Of a stretch of 64,000 nucleotides of DNA, positions 1 through 10,483 are shown piece by piece. Source of the stretch: Trichomonas vaginalis G3 (Eukaryota > Parabasalia > Trichomonadida > Trichomonadidae). Position numbers and translations under genes: made by a program. Location: contig NC_067208.1 of NCBI RefSeq assembly GCF_026262505.1, positions 8,751,962-8,815,961 on the forward strand, given 5' to 3'. How positions within the stretch are numbered: the stretch's first letter is position 1; the number at the start of each line of letters is the position of its first letter. The notes below the pieces were generated by a model. That model had not been told where the DNA came from. It worked only from the letters and a program-made list of their open reading frames with translations, and made no database searches.

Positions 1-553
1 TATGTTGTGATAGTAGGTAAACGTATTCTTATCGATATTAATAAAAATATTTTTACGAAAATCTGAACCAATTACAGAGTTATTCATAAAGTTTATGATA
101 ACTGTAATTACTTTATCTTTGTTTAATATTTGAATAAACAATTTAATTTGCATAATTTTTTTTAGTTGAAAGACAGGAAACTTAGTTGAGTTTGTATTAT
201 TTTTATCGTTCAATTCATTGTATCAGTGAGTGATCCAGATATTTAAGATATTTAGAAAAAAATTATTAATTTGATTAACAAATTTTAATCAAAATAGCAA
301 AAATCTATTTGATAGCTGTAAGCAAATAATAATTTCTATTTCAACCAAAATCACTTATTTTCATCTAAACGTATAAAATTGTCAATTTTATGAGAATAAA
401 TTTAAAATCTCATGAAATATAAAGGAGAGTAATATTTTTCAATTTTCTTTTTTTCTTTCTCTCAAATATTTTCTATTGGGAATTTTCTTGTTATCAAAAA
501 ATAATTTTAATATTTGTTTATTTCATTACATACAATAAAATTTTAAAAACTCT
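1..553. other. AT-rich stretch without a gene
   Basis: Very AT-rich sequence with no convincing reading frame on either strand. I see no RNA gene and no clear terminal repeat before the inverted repeat that begins near 554. Confidence 0.5.
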
Positions 554-1709
554 ATTTCTTCACAAGAAAATTTTTTCTAGGGTTGTTAGATTCCCGACGA
601 TAGGTGTCTTGGAAGATTTGCCTGGTGTCATCATAATGTCTTTAAATCAAAAATTTTATTTTGGAGTTAGTTTTATTGATTTTTCAATAAAAAACATTTC
701 TAAAACAAGAAAATAAAACGATAAAATATTTATATTTTATATAAGGATCTTATATATTTAAAATAAATATCATTTTATTTTTTTTCATTGGTGTCTGTCA
801 AACCATAATACACTATTCAAAAATTTAATGTGTCTTGCGGTTTCAAAAGACACCTTCAAATTGAACGATAGCACAGACACTATTGAATTTTACCCATTGT
901 ATTTAGTTTTTACCCTTTTTATTTTTAAGAATTAATGACTGAAACAGCCGTTTTGCTATGACCTCAATCACTTTTATTTATTATTTTAAATATTATTTAA
1001 TTTTATTATTTGAATAGGCCAACTTATATTTGAGAAGCTCAATTTGAGACCACTTAATACATTGAAATATCATAAATATTGAAATATTAAAAAGTGTATT
1101 TCAAAATATTGAAATTATAAAAATTTATAATACTGAAATTGAGACAAATTAATAAATTCAATGTGTTTTTTTTTGAAATAACTCTCAAATATTATTTTTT
1201 CGTTTATTTAATGATGAATAAATATGATTGCTTTAGCCAATCATAAAAACTAATTTAAGTTTAAATAATGAAAGGATAATTTGATCGTTTTTTAAAATAC
1301 AATTATTTTTGATGATTTGCAAGAATCTTTGAAAAGAATATAATATAGGTTCTATTTTTGTAAAATTTATCCAAATCATGTATTACATAAATTACGATTA
1401 AAACGATGAAAGAACCAAAAAGTGTGTTTTGTTTTTGTTGTTGCGTGTTGGATGCGGGATCCTGTTATTTCCGAAATCGACAAAAAATTTGGAAATTTAA
1501 TTTCCGAAATCGAAATTATATTGTTTTTAATATTCTATATCAAAAGGATTAAAGTTCATTAAGAGAAAAACAATTCTTCTTCTTCAATCTATTGGCGCAT
1601 TTATTTCTACACGCCAATAAGGAAGGGAAAATTATAAGACACCATGGTGTCTTCAAAACGCTAATTTTTGATGTTTTTAACAACCCTAATTTTTTCCTTC
1701 ATATGAAGA
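554..1709. repeat. Candidate non-coding element with inverted ends
   Basis: The two ends are imperfect inverted repeats sharing TTTCTTCA, an A/T run and then AGGGTTGTTA (about 554-588, and 1678-1709 on the other strand). The inside has several GTGTCTT/AAGACACC half-sites facing each other and no credible reading frame. No clear target-site repeat was found. It is probably an old non-autonomous DNA transposon, but could be a chance inverted pair in AT-rich DNA. Confidence 0.45.
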
Positions 1710-2520
1710 AACATTTTGTTCTCCATTTGATGCTGAGTCTAAATCTCGATTTTTGAATTTTCTTCTTTCCAAATTTCTTTTTTCCAAATTAGAAGTTTAA
1801 TTCAAATTTTCAATAGTTTATATATTTTCTCAAGCCGTCTTAGATTTTCTCACTTTTTAGGGATTTTCTCTCAAAATATACAAAAATAGTAATACCAATA
1901 CATGTGTCTAATATACATTAAAACCTTCGTGATAAAATTCAAAAACGAAGAGTTCTTCTCTCCAAATTTTTTTCAAAAATCAAAAAATGAGATAAAAAAT
2001 ACGTTTGGAAAATTCATTTTTAGCATTTTAGGAATTTTCTCACTTTTCTTCCAAATTGACATCCTTAAGATACATTATAAAATACAATAAGATATGATAC
2101 AATGATTCGAATTTGCATCATGACAGAGCAGGTGAATTGTCAAAATCAAATTGAAAGGGTGATACGAAATTATCTGTCAAACAAAATGATCATATTGTTA
2201 TATTTTAAAGACCAAACAACTTTCAATGATCCGATAGATTTCAATTATTCGTTATAGAAATTGGATCTGGTAATTCCGTCTTACTGCAAAATTATCACTA
2301 ATGTTATATTTTTAATTAAAATTAGGATCTGAAGATTTTTGAAAATTTCGAATTCAAATTTCAACGGTGATCTTGTTTGCAGTGAAAAATATAGATGGAT
2401 TCATTATATCAGAGCGGAATGACATTGGAAATTGACTGAAATTCATTATTTTTATCTTTGATATCTGGAGACTTGAATCCAAATCAGCATTTTCAAGTTC
2501 CTATGGAATATTAGGGAAAC
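1710..2520. other. AT-rich intergenic region upstream of the Dbf4-like gene
   Basis: No supported gene. A 62-codon frame at 1902-2090 is low-complexity, Phe/Lys/Ile-rich and typical of random AT-rich sequence. The last part presumably carries the promoter of the gene starting at 2568. Confidence 0.5.
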
Positions 2521-2524
2521 TTGT

Positions 2525-2529
2525 TCATA
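2525..2529 (+). promoter_or_regulatory. Possible initiator (Inr) of the Dbf4-like gene
   Basis: TCATA fits the trichomonad initiator TCA(+1)YW and lies about 41 nt before the ATG at 2568. That is further than the usual 6-20 nt, so the assignment is weak. Confidence 0.3.
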
Positions 2530-2567
2530 TTGCAATGTAATATTAATTTTTCGCTTTTTACAATTCC

Positions 2568-3356
2568 ATGTCGGCCGAGAGCATACTTGGCCTCACAGAA
2601 GATTTGCTTCCTGCCAATAAAAGTGGGAGATCAACCATTAAAATTGGTGCAAGCAAACCAGAAAGAGAAAAAACAGACACTATTATATCAAAATCTTTTT
2701 TTCGAGATAAAACTGTGTACATCAATTTAACAGACACAAAGATAATAGAACGAATTCAAAACTCTCTTACGCAGCTTAATGTGAAAATTATCAGAGATAT
2801 GTTATTGGCCGAAATTATTATCTCACCAACACCCGTGAAACTTAATCTTCCTAATCCTAATTCATCGCGTGGTGCTCTTTTACTTAAAAATGCAAGTATA
2901 ATTCATGAATTACCAAAATTGGTTTTACTAAAACAAATCCCTTGGGCAGTTCGCGAGTACGAGCCAGAGAAATTCATAAATGTTAACGAATTGACCATTG
3001 TTGCAGACTTATTTTCGAGATACAGACCAAACTTTCAAAGAAATTCACACAATCCTAAAATTCACCTTGGCTATGTTCCAAAAGGATATACAATTACACC
3101 ATTTGAACAAATTCCAACAGATATCGAACCAACTATGAAAAGAATTCAATCTCATCTAAAACCAAGGGATGAAGCTGATTATGTGAAAGGTCCACAAGAT
3201 GGCGATTATTGTGAGATATGTGGCTGTTCATTCCAGAATGCAGAACAGCATCACAACTCTCCAGAGCATATATATAATTCGACAGATCATGTTTGGGAAG
3301 ATTTTGATTGTCTTGCAAATCTTACCACACAGAAGAAATACCAAAAACTCTTTTAA
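2568..3356 (+). CDS. Dbf4-like regulatory subunit of Cdc7 kinase
   Basis: A 262-residue protein with the three Dbf4 motifs in the expected order. Residues about 44-95 resemble the BRCT-like N motif (KTVYINL start, then two helix-like segments). Residues 145-156 (VADLFSRYRPNF) match the core of motif M. Residues 215-234 form the C-motif zinc finger, C215-x2-C218-x9-H228-x5-H234, the exact spacing of the DBF4-type finger. In other eukaryotes Dbf4 binds and activates Cdc7 kinase, which phosphorylates MCM to fire replication origins in the nucleus. The protein is much shorter than yeast or animal Dbf4, with almost nothing beyond the three motifs. The ATG at 2568 is the first one in frame; an upstream TTG-initiated reading overlaps in another frame and is a shadow. 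The family call rests on motif reading; the function is inferred. Confidence 0.75.
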   Translation: MSAESILGLTEDLLPANKSGRSTIKIGASKPEREKTDTIISKSFFRDKTVYINLTDTKIIERIQNSLTQLNVKIIRDMLLAEIIISPTPVKLNLPNPNSSRGALLLKNASIIHELPKLVLLKQIPWAVREYEPEKFINVNELTIVADLFSRYRPNFQRNSHNPKIHLGYVPKGYTITPFEQIPTDIEPTMKRIQSHLKPRDEADYVKGPQDGDYCEICGCSFQNAEQHHNSPEHIYNSTDHVWEDFDCLANLTTQKKYQKLF

Positions 3357-3983
3357 TTTTTGTTTGTATTCATAATAAAGATATTATTTTATGTTAATCA
3401 AAAGTTTGTAACTATTTCTTAAAGATATTGAGAAATTCACTTTCTTGAAATGAAATTGCCTTTTAAATTTCTTGTGTAGAAATAATAATATTTTATTGTT
3501 TTAACAAATTTCAATCAACAATAAGAAATTCATGATTTACATTAATAATCAGAGCTATTCAGCGTTATGTATTTTCGATATTTCCTTTAAATTTTGACAA
3601 ATTAAACAATTACAATTTTAATTTTGTTCTTTTTTTCTCTTCGTAAATCAAATTCGTTAAAATATTTGGAATGTATAAAACATGTGATTACCTTATAGTG
3701 TTCGTGACTAATACAAATTCATCAACATTTAGCTTAAATACAAGATTTTCTAAAAATATTTGTTCAAATATACATATTTAGATGGTACGCAATACATTCT
3801 ATTCAATAATTCCATTAGAAAAATGTTATCAGCATGTAATGATATCATAATTCTTAGTAATTAGTTATTATTTGATTCGATATTCATTAAATTATAAACA
3901 TTTTAAAGCTATCATATTAATATAAAGACATAAAGTTCCAAAGCACTCATTTTCAAATACTATATTTTGTAAATAAAAATTTT
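3357..3983. other. Intergenic region, no gene seen
   Basis: AT-rich sequence between the Dbf4-like stop and the TTAA that begins the first family A element. It holds only short random frames. AATAAA-like and TAAA strings just after the stop could serve as the poly(A) signal. Confidence 0.45.
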
Positions 3984-3987
3984 TTAA

Positions 3988-6425
3988 GGGTGCACACGAG
4001 ATGATCATGTAAACTTCAGAATTTAGAACCTTATTTTTAGGCATTATCTTGGCTACCTATTTAGGCTCGAAAAGCAAAACATATCAAAAAATACAACTTG
4101 ACTCCATTATGACCCTTTCATGGAGGTAATTTTTATCCGCTAGTATTTTCCCTTTGAATCTCTTTACAATTCGAAATCAAATTCAAAACTCAGTAGAAGA
4201 AAGGAAGAATCGACTTACTACGGTTGTAATACGAATAAATACATATATTTAATTATTTTTATTTACATAATAGTTGTTTGAAGCTCATATTCCATCAAAT
4301 TTTTAAATAAAAACATTAAAATGTTGAAAATGTTCATATATTTTAATAGGGTTTTGGCACTTTATTGAGGAATTACTACATACATAGTCGAACTGAACTT
4401 GATATTTTGAAATTTAAATTATTTATCAAAATTAAAATTTAACTTGAAATTTATAATTATTTAGTCATATTTTGCATAATTCTAAGTAGATTTTGTAAAA
4501 AATCAAGAAAGAAAAATTTTAACGTGCTTTATTTTTTCTTTTTTATAATAATACATATTATTATATAATTAACATATTCATAATGTTTCACCCTTTCAAA
4601 AATATAATCCTCCTCCTCTCAAATAAACGTACATACGGGTGGCCTCTTTTTTCAAAAAATTAAAATTTGAAATTTTGGGCTCAAATATTAGAGATTTTTT
4701 CAACCTTCAACGATATATGTTGTCTATATCAGACCTCCTTTCTTTTTGATACTTAACATTGTTCCTAAATCTTAGCCGTTAAGGCTGTTCTGAAAATATT
4801 TTTTTTTCGAAAAAATTCGAAAAAAATTCTTAAAATTCAAAAATCCCTTAATTCCTGAGGATTTTGGAAAAAGTTTTTACATGAACATATGGCATTCCAA
4901 ACGGGAACCGCGGTTGGTTACCATGGATTTCCGTCACCGGTCACATTTTAAAGATTTTTAAAGCCTTATAAAAATATGCTTTGTAAATCATTTTTTGTAA
5001 ATCGGCAAAAATTTGGTAATTTTCTTCAACTAATAAATCTGCGAATAGCATTTATAATACAAGAACAATCTTTTAAAATGCGTTTGATTCATTTTTGTAT
5101 AATTTCATATAGGCACATATATTCTTCCGGGACTTTCCGTGATTTTACCGTAAAATCATTAGTTTACACCAATTTTTCCGTATTTTGAATAGTTTACTGC
5201 ACTTTTTCCGTAAAATTGAGTTACGGGAATCCGCAAAATTTCCGGACCTCATTTTTCATAGAATATAATAATAATATTTGATAAAAAGATATATTATTTA
5301 TATTTTTGATTTTTGAATTACAGAAAAAGTGAATTGATAACTTGATTTTTTTATATGGTTAATTTTTCAAATGATATTATGAAGATCTAAAATATTAAAA
5401 GTAAAAAATTGAATTACGGAAAAAGTGAGGTCAAAAGTGAAATAAATTTGCAGAACAATTTTCATTGAAATAAGACATTGAGTATCACACTTTAGTGAAT
5501 CAACATCTATAAGAATGAAGTGTTTTGAAGCTGAAATAATATTGAATAGAAATTAATTTTTTCTGAAATTTTGAATGAAATTATGGGAAATAAAAAAATT
5601 ACTAAATATTGTATTCATACAAATATATTATTTTAAAGGAAAAATAGATGCTGATAGAAACGATGAAAAATTTTGAAAACTTTACAATTAATTTATGTTC
5701 GTTAACCACAGAGCTTGCAATCCAAAGCTCACGTTAGACTACAAGAGTCATGAAGTCTCATACTAAGGGATATCCAACATATATTTTAATAATCTAATGT
5801 TTGTGACAAATATTCAACATAAAATTAAGTTTTCGTTTCGTTACAAGGCATTCATACTTTGGAGATATCATATTTAATGTACAGAAAAGTTAATATTAAA
5901 CAATACATGCTAAAGAATTAATAAATAAGATAATAAAATAAATTTATACGTAATTACTTTCATTTAATATGCTTTATGCTGTATAATATTGATTAAGAGG
6001 CATTAAAAGGTTCCATAGTCTGCTTTTATAGGCAAGATTTTTGATAAAAATTTAAAATTTTGAAAAATGATAAGAAAAGGAAAAAAAAGGTAAATGAGAG
6101 CAAGAGGAGGGAAAAAAAAGAAAAAGAAAAGAAAGGGAAGGGAAAAATAAAAGAAAGAAGGACATATAAAAATTTAGATGCGCATTCTTAATGCCGAGGC
6201 GGCTTGCCGCCGAGGCGCGATTTTTTTAGGCCTCTACGGTAACCCGGCAATGTTTTTTTAAATCTTGTACAGCCCGACATGAACATGTGTATATTATATG
6301 AAGTATATTGATAAGGTAAAAATCAAATTTTATTGCATATTCATCGAGAAAATAAACTAACGAATCCCTCAAAATTGAGAGGGTAATCCTCCTCCTCTCA
6401 AATAAACGTACATACGGGTGCACCC
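3988..6425. mobile_element. TTAA-flanked element, family A, copy 1 (long form)
   Basis: Starts TTAA-GGGTGCAC and ends GTGCACCC-TTAA, so the termini are inverted and the flanking TTAA looks like a target-site repeat. TTAA duplication is the habit of piggyBac-type and some other cut-and-paste transposons, but the GGG terminus is not a classical piggyBac end and there is no transposase. Three further copies lie in this window. This copy carries 1,388 bp absent from the copy at 15270-16312. The sequence ATCCTCCTCCTCTCAAATAA of the right end also occurs internally near 4601, in direct orientation, suggesting a composite origin. The Arg-rich frame at 6226-6423 recurs with each copy and is probably not coding. 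Confidence 0.7.
4889..6276. repeat. 1,388-bp insertion inside family A copy 1
   Basis: Flanked by the 10-bp direct repeat ACATGAACAT (4879-4888 and 6277-6286), which is single in the sister copies. This fits an insertion with a 10-bp target duplication; deletion between repeats in the other copies is the alternative. No gene and no clear inverted ends. Near the right end there is a GC-rich stem, GGCGGCTTGCCGCC, and a purine-rich run at about 6060-6170. Confidence 0.5.
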
Positions 6426-6444
6426 TTAATGCTAAATAATGAGC

Positions 6445-8016
6445 TTACCAGCTGTCGAGGTGCATTGTTCCCTTCTTCTTGAGGTTCTCCTGCATCTTGA
6501 AGACCTTTGAAAGGATCTGTGGTTCGTGGCCAGCGCCCTTTGGCTGTGTAGCCTGGATGGCGAGGTTGAGGTATTCGCGCATCTGATCCTTGTAGTCTGG
6601 GTGGACTGTCTTCTCGATCATGAGTCTAGCACGTTCAACTGGAGCTAGGCCACGGAGATCGGCGAGGCCTTGTTCTGTAACGATGACGTCGAGATCGTGT
6701 TCTGTGTGGTCGATGTGTGTGCACATTGGGACAACGCATGAGATGCCTGTCTTGTCCTTCTTTGTCTTTCTGGCAGATGGGCAGTGCATGATTGAGAGGT
6801 AGCCGTTACGGAGGAAGTCGCCAGAGCCACCAAGGCCGTTGACGAGTCTTGTACCGTTGATGAGTGTTGAGTTGGCATGGCCGAAGATATCGACTTCAAC
6901 TGGTGTGTTCATAGCGATAACACCAAGGCGGCGGATAACTTCTGGAGAGTTGGAGATAGCCTGTGGACGAAGAACGAACTTGTTCTTGTAGAAGTCGAAG
7001 TTATCGTAGAGCTTGTCCCACTGTGAAAGTGTGAGTGATGTGGATGAACCGAATTTGAGCTTGCCAGAGTTGAACATTGGGAGCATGGCTTCCTGAAGAA
7101 CTTCTGTGTAAACTGTAAGGTTGCCGAATGGAGAATCGTTAAGGCCATCAACGACAGCGTTAGCGATGTTGCCGACACCGGATTGAAGTGGGTAAAGGTT
7201 CTCTGGGAGACGGCCCTGCTTAACTTCGTTCTGGAAGAAGTCGACGATGTGGCCGGCGATAGCCTTGGCTGTAGCATCGGCGCCCTTGACTGGTCTGCCT
7301 GGGAAGATGGCATGAGATTCGACAACGGCGACAACCTTGCGTGGGTCAACCTTGATGGAGAGCTCACCGATACGGGAATCAACGGATGTGATGTTGTATG
7401 GCTTGCCCGGTGGCTTCCATGGGGCGACGATATCGTGGCAACCCTTGAAGGATGGGATGGCTGTGTTAAGCTCGATGATGATCTTATCAGCGCAGTGGCA
7501 GAACTCGACAGCTGAGCCGACAGCACCAGCAAGAACGATAGAACCATCAGCAAGGATTTCTGTAGCTTCGATGATAGCAAGATCGATGCCACCACCACGC
7601 TGCTTTGTGTAGAAGCCCCAAGCGAGGTCCTGTGGGAACATGGAAAGGTGCTTATCAGCAAAGAATGTCTTGCCGGAGTTGATGTTCTTCTTGAGGTTAG
7701 CACCATTCTGGTATGGGTAACGGCGAGCAATCATGCCGTTCTTGGCCCATCTGTCTTCGTTCTTAGCACCAGATGAGGCACCGATGAACATGTTGAAGCG
7801 AAGCTTGCCCTGAAGGTTGTTCTTTTCGACGTATTCGGAGAGAGCAATTGGAACGACCTTTGGATCGCCAACTGGTGTGAAGCCGGACCAGCCGATTGAC
7901 ATTCCATCCTTGAAGATTGGAATGCAGTCTTCTGGCTTGCAGACCTTGCTGGCATATGGCTCGTAGGCGCAACGTGACTTAAGGGATGCAATTGAGCGTG
8001 ATGCTGAGGAGAGCAT
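6445..8016 (-). CDS. ASCT: Hydrogenosomal acetate:succinate CoA-transferase
   Basis: A 523-residue, apparently full-length member of the acetyl-CoA hydrolase/CoA-transferase family (the trichomonad ASCT type). It moves CoA from acetyl-CoA to succinate, giving acetate and succinyl-CoA; succinate thiokinase then makes ATP. The first residues, MLSSASRSIASLKSR, are Ser/Arg-rich and without acids, like hydrogenosomal presequences. Family motifs seen: QSGVGNIANAV (278-288), YTEVLQ (303-308, with the likely catalytic Glu305), GLGGSGDF (394-401) and VTEQGLADLRG (446-456). Base composition is clearly richer in G+C than its surroundings, with restricted codon use, as expected of a highly expressed gene. 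The ATG at 8016 is supported by an initiator 8 nt upstream. A transposon-like element ends 16 nt past the stop codon. Confidence 0.92.
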   Translation of the reverse strand: MLSSASRSIASLKSRCAYEPYASKVCKPEDCIPIFKDGMSIGWSGFTPVGDPKVVPIALSEYVEKNNLQGKLRFNMFIGASSGAKNEDRWAKNGMIARRYPYQNGANLKKNINSGKTFFADKHLSMFPQDLAWGFYTKQRGGGIDLAIIEATEILADGSIVLAGAVGSAVEFCHCADKIIIELNTAIPSFKGCHDIVAPWKPPGKPYNITSVDSRIGELSIKVDPRKVVAVVESHAIFPGRPVKGADATAKAIAGHIVDFFQNEVKQGRLPENLYPLQSGVGNIANAVVDGLNDSPFGNLTVYTEVLQEAMLPMFNSGKLKFGSSTSLTLSQWDKLYDNFDFYKNKFVLRPQAISNSPEVIRRLGVIAMNTPVEVDIFGHANSTLINGTRLVNGLGGSGDFLRNGYLSIMHCPSARKTKKDKTGISCVVPMCTHIDHTEHDLDVIVTEQGLADLRGLAPVERARLMIEKTVHPDYKDQMREYLNLAIQATQPKGAGHEPQILSKVFKMQENLKKKGTMHLDSW

Positions 8017-8021
8017 TAAAA

Positions 8022-8026
8022 AGTGA
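8022..8026 (-). promoter_or_regulatory. Initiator (Inr) of the CoA-transferase gene
   Basis: On the minus strand the sequence reads TCACT, an exact match to the trichomonad initiator TCA(+1)YW, with A(+1) at 8024. This predicts a leader of 8 nt before the ATG, normal for this group, and supports the chosen start. Confidence 0.7.
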
Positions 8027-8392
8027 ATTGAAATTCAGAGATAATTGATCGTTGATGACGTTTTTCTCTCAATATTACAGAATTCGATATAAGACAAAAA
8101 CACCATTTTTCTAAGAAATTTGAATGACGTCAATATTATTTGGTACGTAATATAGTTTCTTTATGCTATCAGCAACTTGCCAATTGCAATATTGGCCGTT
8201 TCAATTAGGTTCCAAAAATTTGTAAAACAGTCAATTTTTATCATTTTATCAAAATATTTATATAATCAGTTTCTAAAACATTTTTATCAATGGAGGTTTC
8301 TTTTCTTTCAATAATTTTTGAAAGGATCATGGTCACTTCATTTCGCCTTTATTGAACATCACTTTATTCAACAATTTCATTTACATGATAAT

Positions 8393-9823
8393 TAAGGGTT
8401 TCGTTTTGCTAAAATTGTCACTTTTATAGCATATTTGTTTTTGGATGTTTTGCGAAACCAAAAAAAAACTATGATATACAATGTGTGTGTAAAGAAAATA
8501 CTTTATTTACTAGTTAAAAAATCATTTGGTATTGATCAAGTTATTTTTTCTGGATAAGATATTATATGGATAATTGGATAGAAAATACAATTATATAATC
8601 TTGTACCTGGTTTAATTAAGCTAATTGTCATCAGAAACTTGTAATTTTTATGAATTTCAGATTTTCTTTTCATTACTGCTTTTCTTAATAGGTCAAGTTC
8701 TTATTTACGTTATAAAGTATGATATTTACAAATATCAAGTTATCATGTTTTTTGAGAAATTATGAGAAACAAACAAAAATGAAAAAGATAGGAATAGCAA
8801 TGAATAGTGATGTGGGTATAGAAAATGTAAGAGATATGAATGCAAAGCAATCAGTATTTGAGAGAGGGTCAAAGTTGCTATTTGTCACTTTTCCACAAGA
8901 ATATAATGGGGAAAAAGTTATCATATAGTTGATCTCATTCATTGAGGTGAGAGATGCATGTAGTGTAATGGGATAAACAGTGGGATTGCTGCTCTAAGTC
9001 CTAGTTTCGAGACACACTGGCTTCATTTTTCTCTTTTTTATTGACGTAAACTATTCAATTTTTGTGTTATCCATTCAAATTTCAGAATTTTTTTTGCAGA
9101 TTTCACGCTACATTCGAAGTTACCTTTTGTAACAACCACCACCGCCTACGAAAGACGAAAGTGTGTCACGATTTCACCCGGAAATCCGACGGTTGTTTAA
9201 GAGTAAGCACTTTTGGCACCTACTCATCAGTATTTAGGATATTGACCATAGATTTCGAAAAAAAAATGCTGCATATTGAGCGAAAACTATGATTATATTA
9301 TAAGGCTGTCATTTAAAGCATAATGAAACTATTCCCTTTTCATTTTAATCGAATAAGATAGTAAAGATTTTTGAATTAGCTAGAAACTGATGAGATGTTT
9401 TCACAAATCAGATTTTTAATCTCTATAATGCATAATTCACTCAATATCTCAATTTTGATATTGCGAGATATTTTTGCTATCGGTTTCGCAATTTTGACAC
9501 AATAGCAAGAGGGTTCTATAAGCATTATTATCAACGTAGAATCTGAATATCATATCAGAAAATGTCGCAAATCTGACATTTACCCGACCAAATAGCAAAA
9601 ATAATTGAATACTTTTCGCAAAAACTTTAAAAATCGATAAAAATATGAAATATAGATATTAAAGAGACTTTTTATATAATATTCATAAAGATTTTCCAAA
9701 AATATGATACCGCAAAATTAAAAAAGTGACGTCTTGAGTGGAGTCAAAGGTCGAAATTGCTAGCTAAATGTTTTTTTAGCGAAATTGCGTATTGTACGTT
9801 TTTTTCGCAAAACGAAACCCTTA
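8393..9823. mobile_element. Non-coding DNA transposon-like element with TAAGGGTTTCG ends
   Basis: The left end reads TAAGGGTTTCGTTTTGC and the right end is its inverse, GCAAAACGAAACCCTTA. The element is flanked by TGATAAT on both sides (8386-8392 and 9824-9830), a 7-bp target repeat (8 bp if the end is drawn one base in). The 1,431 bp contain no credible gene: frames at 8719-8928, 8760-8942 and 9062-9292 are short and unlike known proteins. A tRNA-like relic with A- and B-box-like strings lies near 8953-9025, followed by a T run. Two further TTTTTCGC/GCGAAA motifs echo the ends. It is a non-autonomous element of unknown superfamily. Confidence 0.7.
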
Positions 9824-9830
9824 TGATAAT

Positions 9831-10483
9831 GCTCAATGATTATTTCAATTATTGCTTAAATTATCTCAGAACTTTTGGAATTTATTTTTAAATATAGATC
9901 AAATCATGTAATGGAAGAAAATACAGTATCTCCATTTTGAGAATTATCTAATACAATGCACATACAACCAAATTCGCTATTTCGTTTCTATGTTTTAGCG
10001 AATTTGAGATCATTTTCTAAGATTCATTATATACAAAATTGAAACAAGTTACTTGATGAGTAACTTATGCAATTTGAAAAGTATTTAAAACATCGAATCC
10101 CTAGATTTTGCTTTCTTACTATGATACAATGCTCATAGAAGTAATTTCATTTGGAAAGATCCATTAAGAATTCTTTCCAAGCATTAGTTTTGAGTTTGGG
10201 CAATCTTGAATTTTGATTTCAAAAATATCAAGATAGATGCCAAGATAATCTCATTAAGAAAGATGCAAGATTACTGATCGAACTTAGATATGGAATTACT
10301 AAGTGATGATATTTTTGAGAGGATTCAATATCAATTTGAATTCTATCGTTTTATCTAATCAGACAGAGGCGAAATCATGAAAAACAAAAATGGTTAACCA
10401 AAATATACATAATTCATTTTTATTTCAAATTTCGATTTTGAATCAAAATAAAATCTTTTTTTGACATTTTATAATTTCTGAGA
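9831..10483. other. AT-rich region upstream of the Pmp-like pseudogene
   Basis: No gene supported. The frame that becomes the Pmp-like sequence opens only after an in-frame TGA near 10481, so no start codon or initiator could be assigned here. Confidence 0.45.

Noticed and set aside
6226-6423. Arg-rich 65-codon frame (also in 16062-16325 and 47271-47540)
   Set aside because: Recurs only because family A is repeated, crosses the element end, and its 5' part differs between copies.
6620-7991. Several long frames overlapping the CoA-transferase
   Set aside because: Shadows of a G+C-rich, codon-biased gene; the encoded proteins are low-complexity.
8719-8928. 69-codon frame MIFTNIKLSCF...
   Set aside because: Short, no family, inside a non-coding transposon-like element.
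8953-9025. tRNA-like sequence (TAGTGTAATGGG as A box, GTTTCGAGAC as B box, T run after)
   Set aside because: Acceptor and T stems do not pair and the anticodon loop has the wrong size. At most a relic or tRNA-derived repeat inside the 8393-9823 element.
9100-9240. Locally G+C-richer stretch that might be a structured RNA
   Set aside because: No match to an RNA family that I can recognise, and no promoter elements; left as part of the element.
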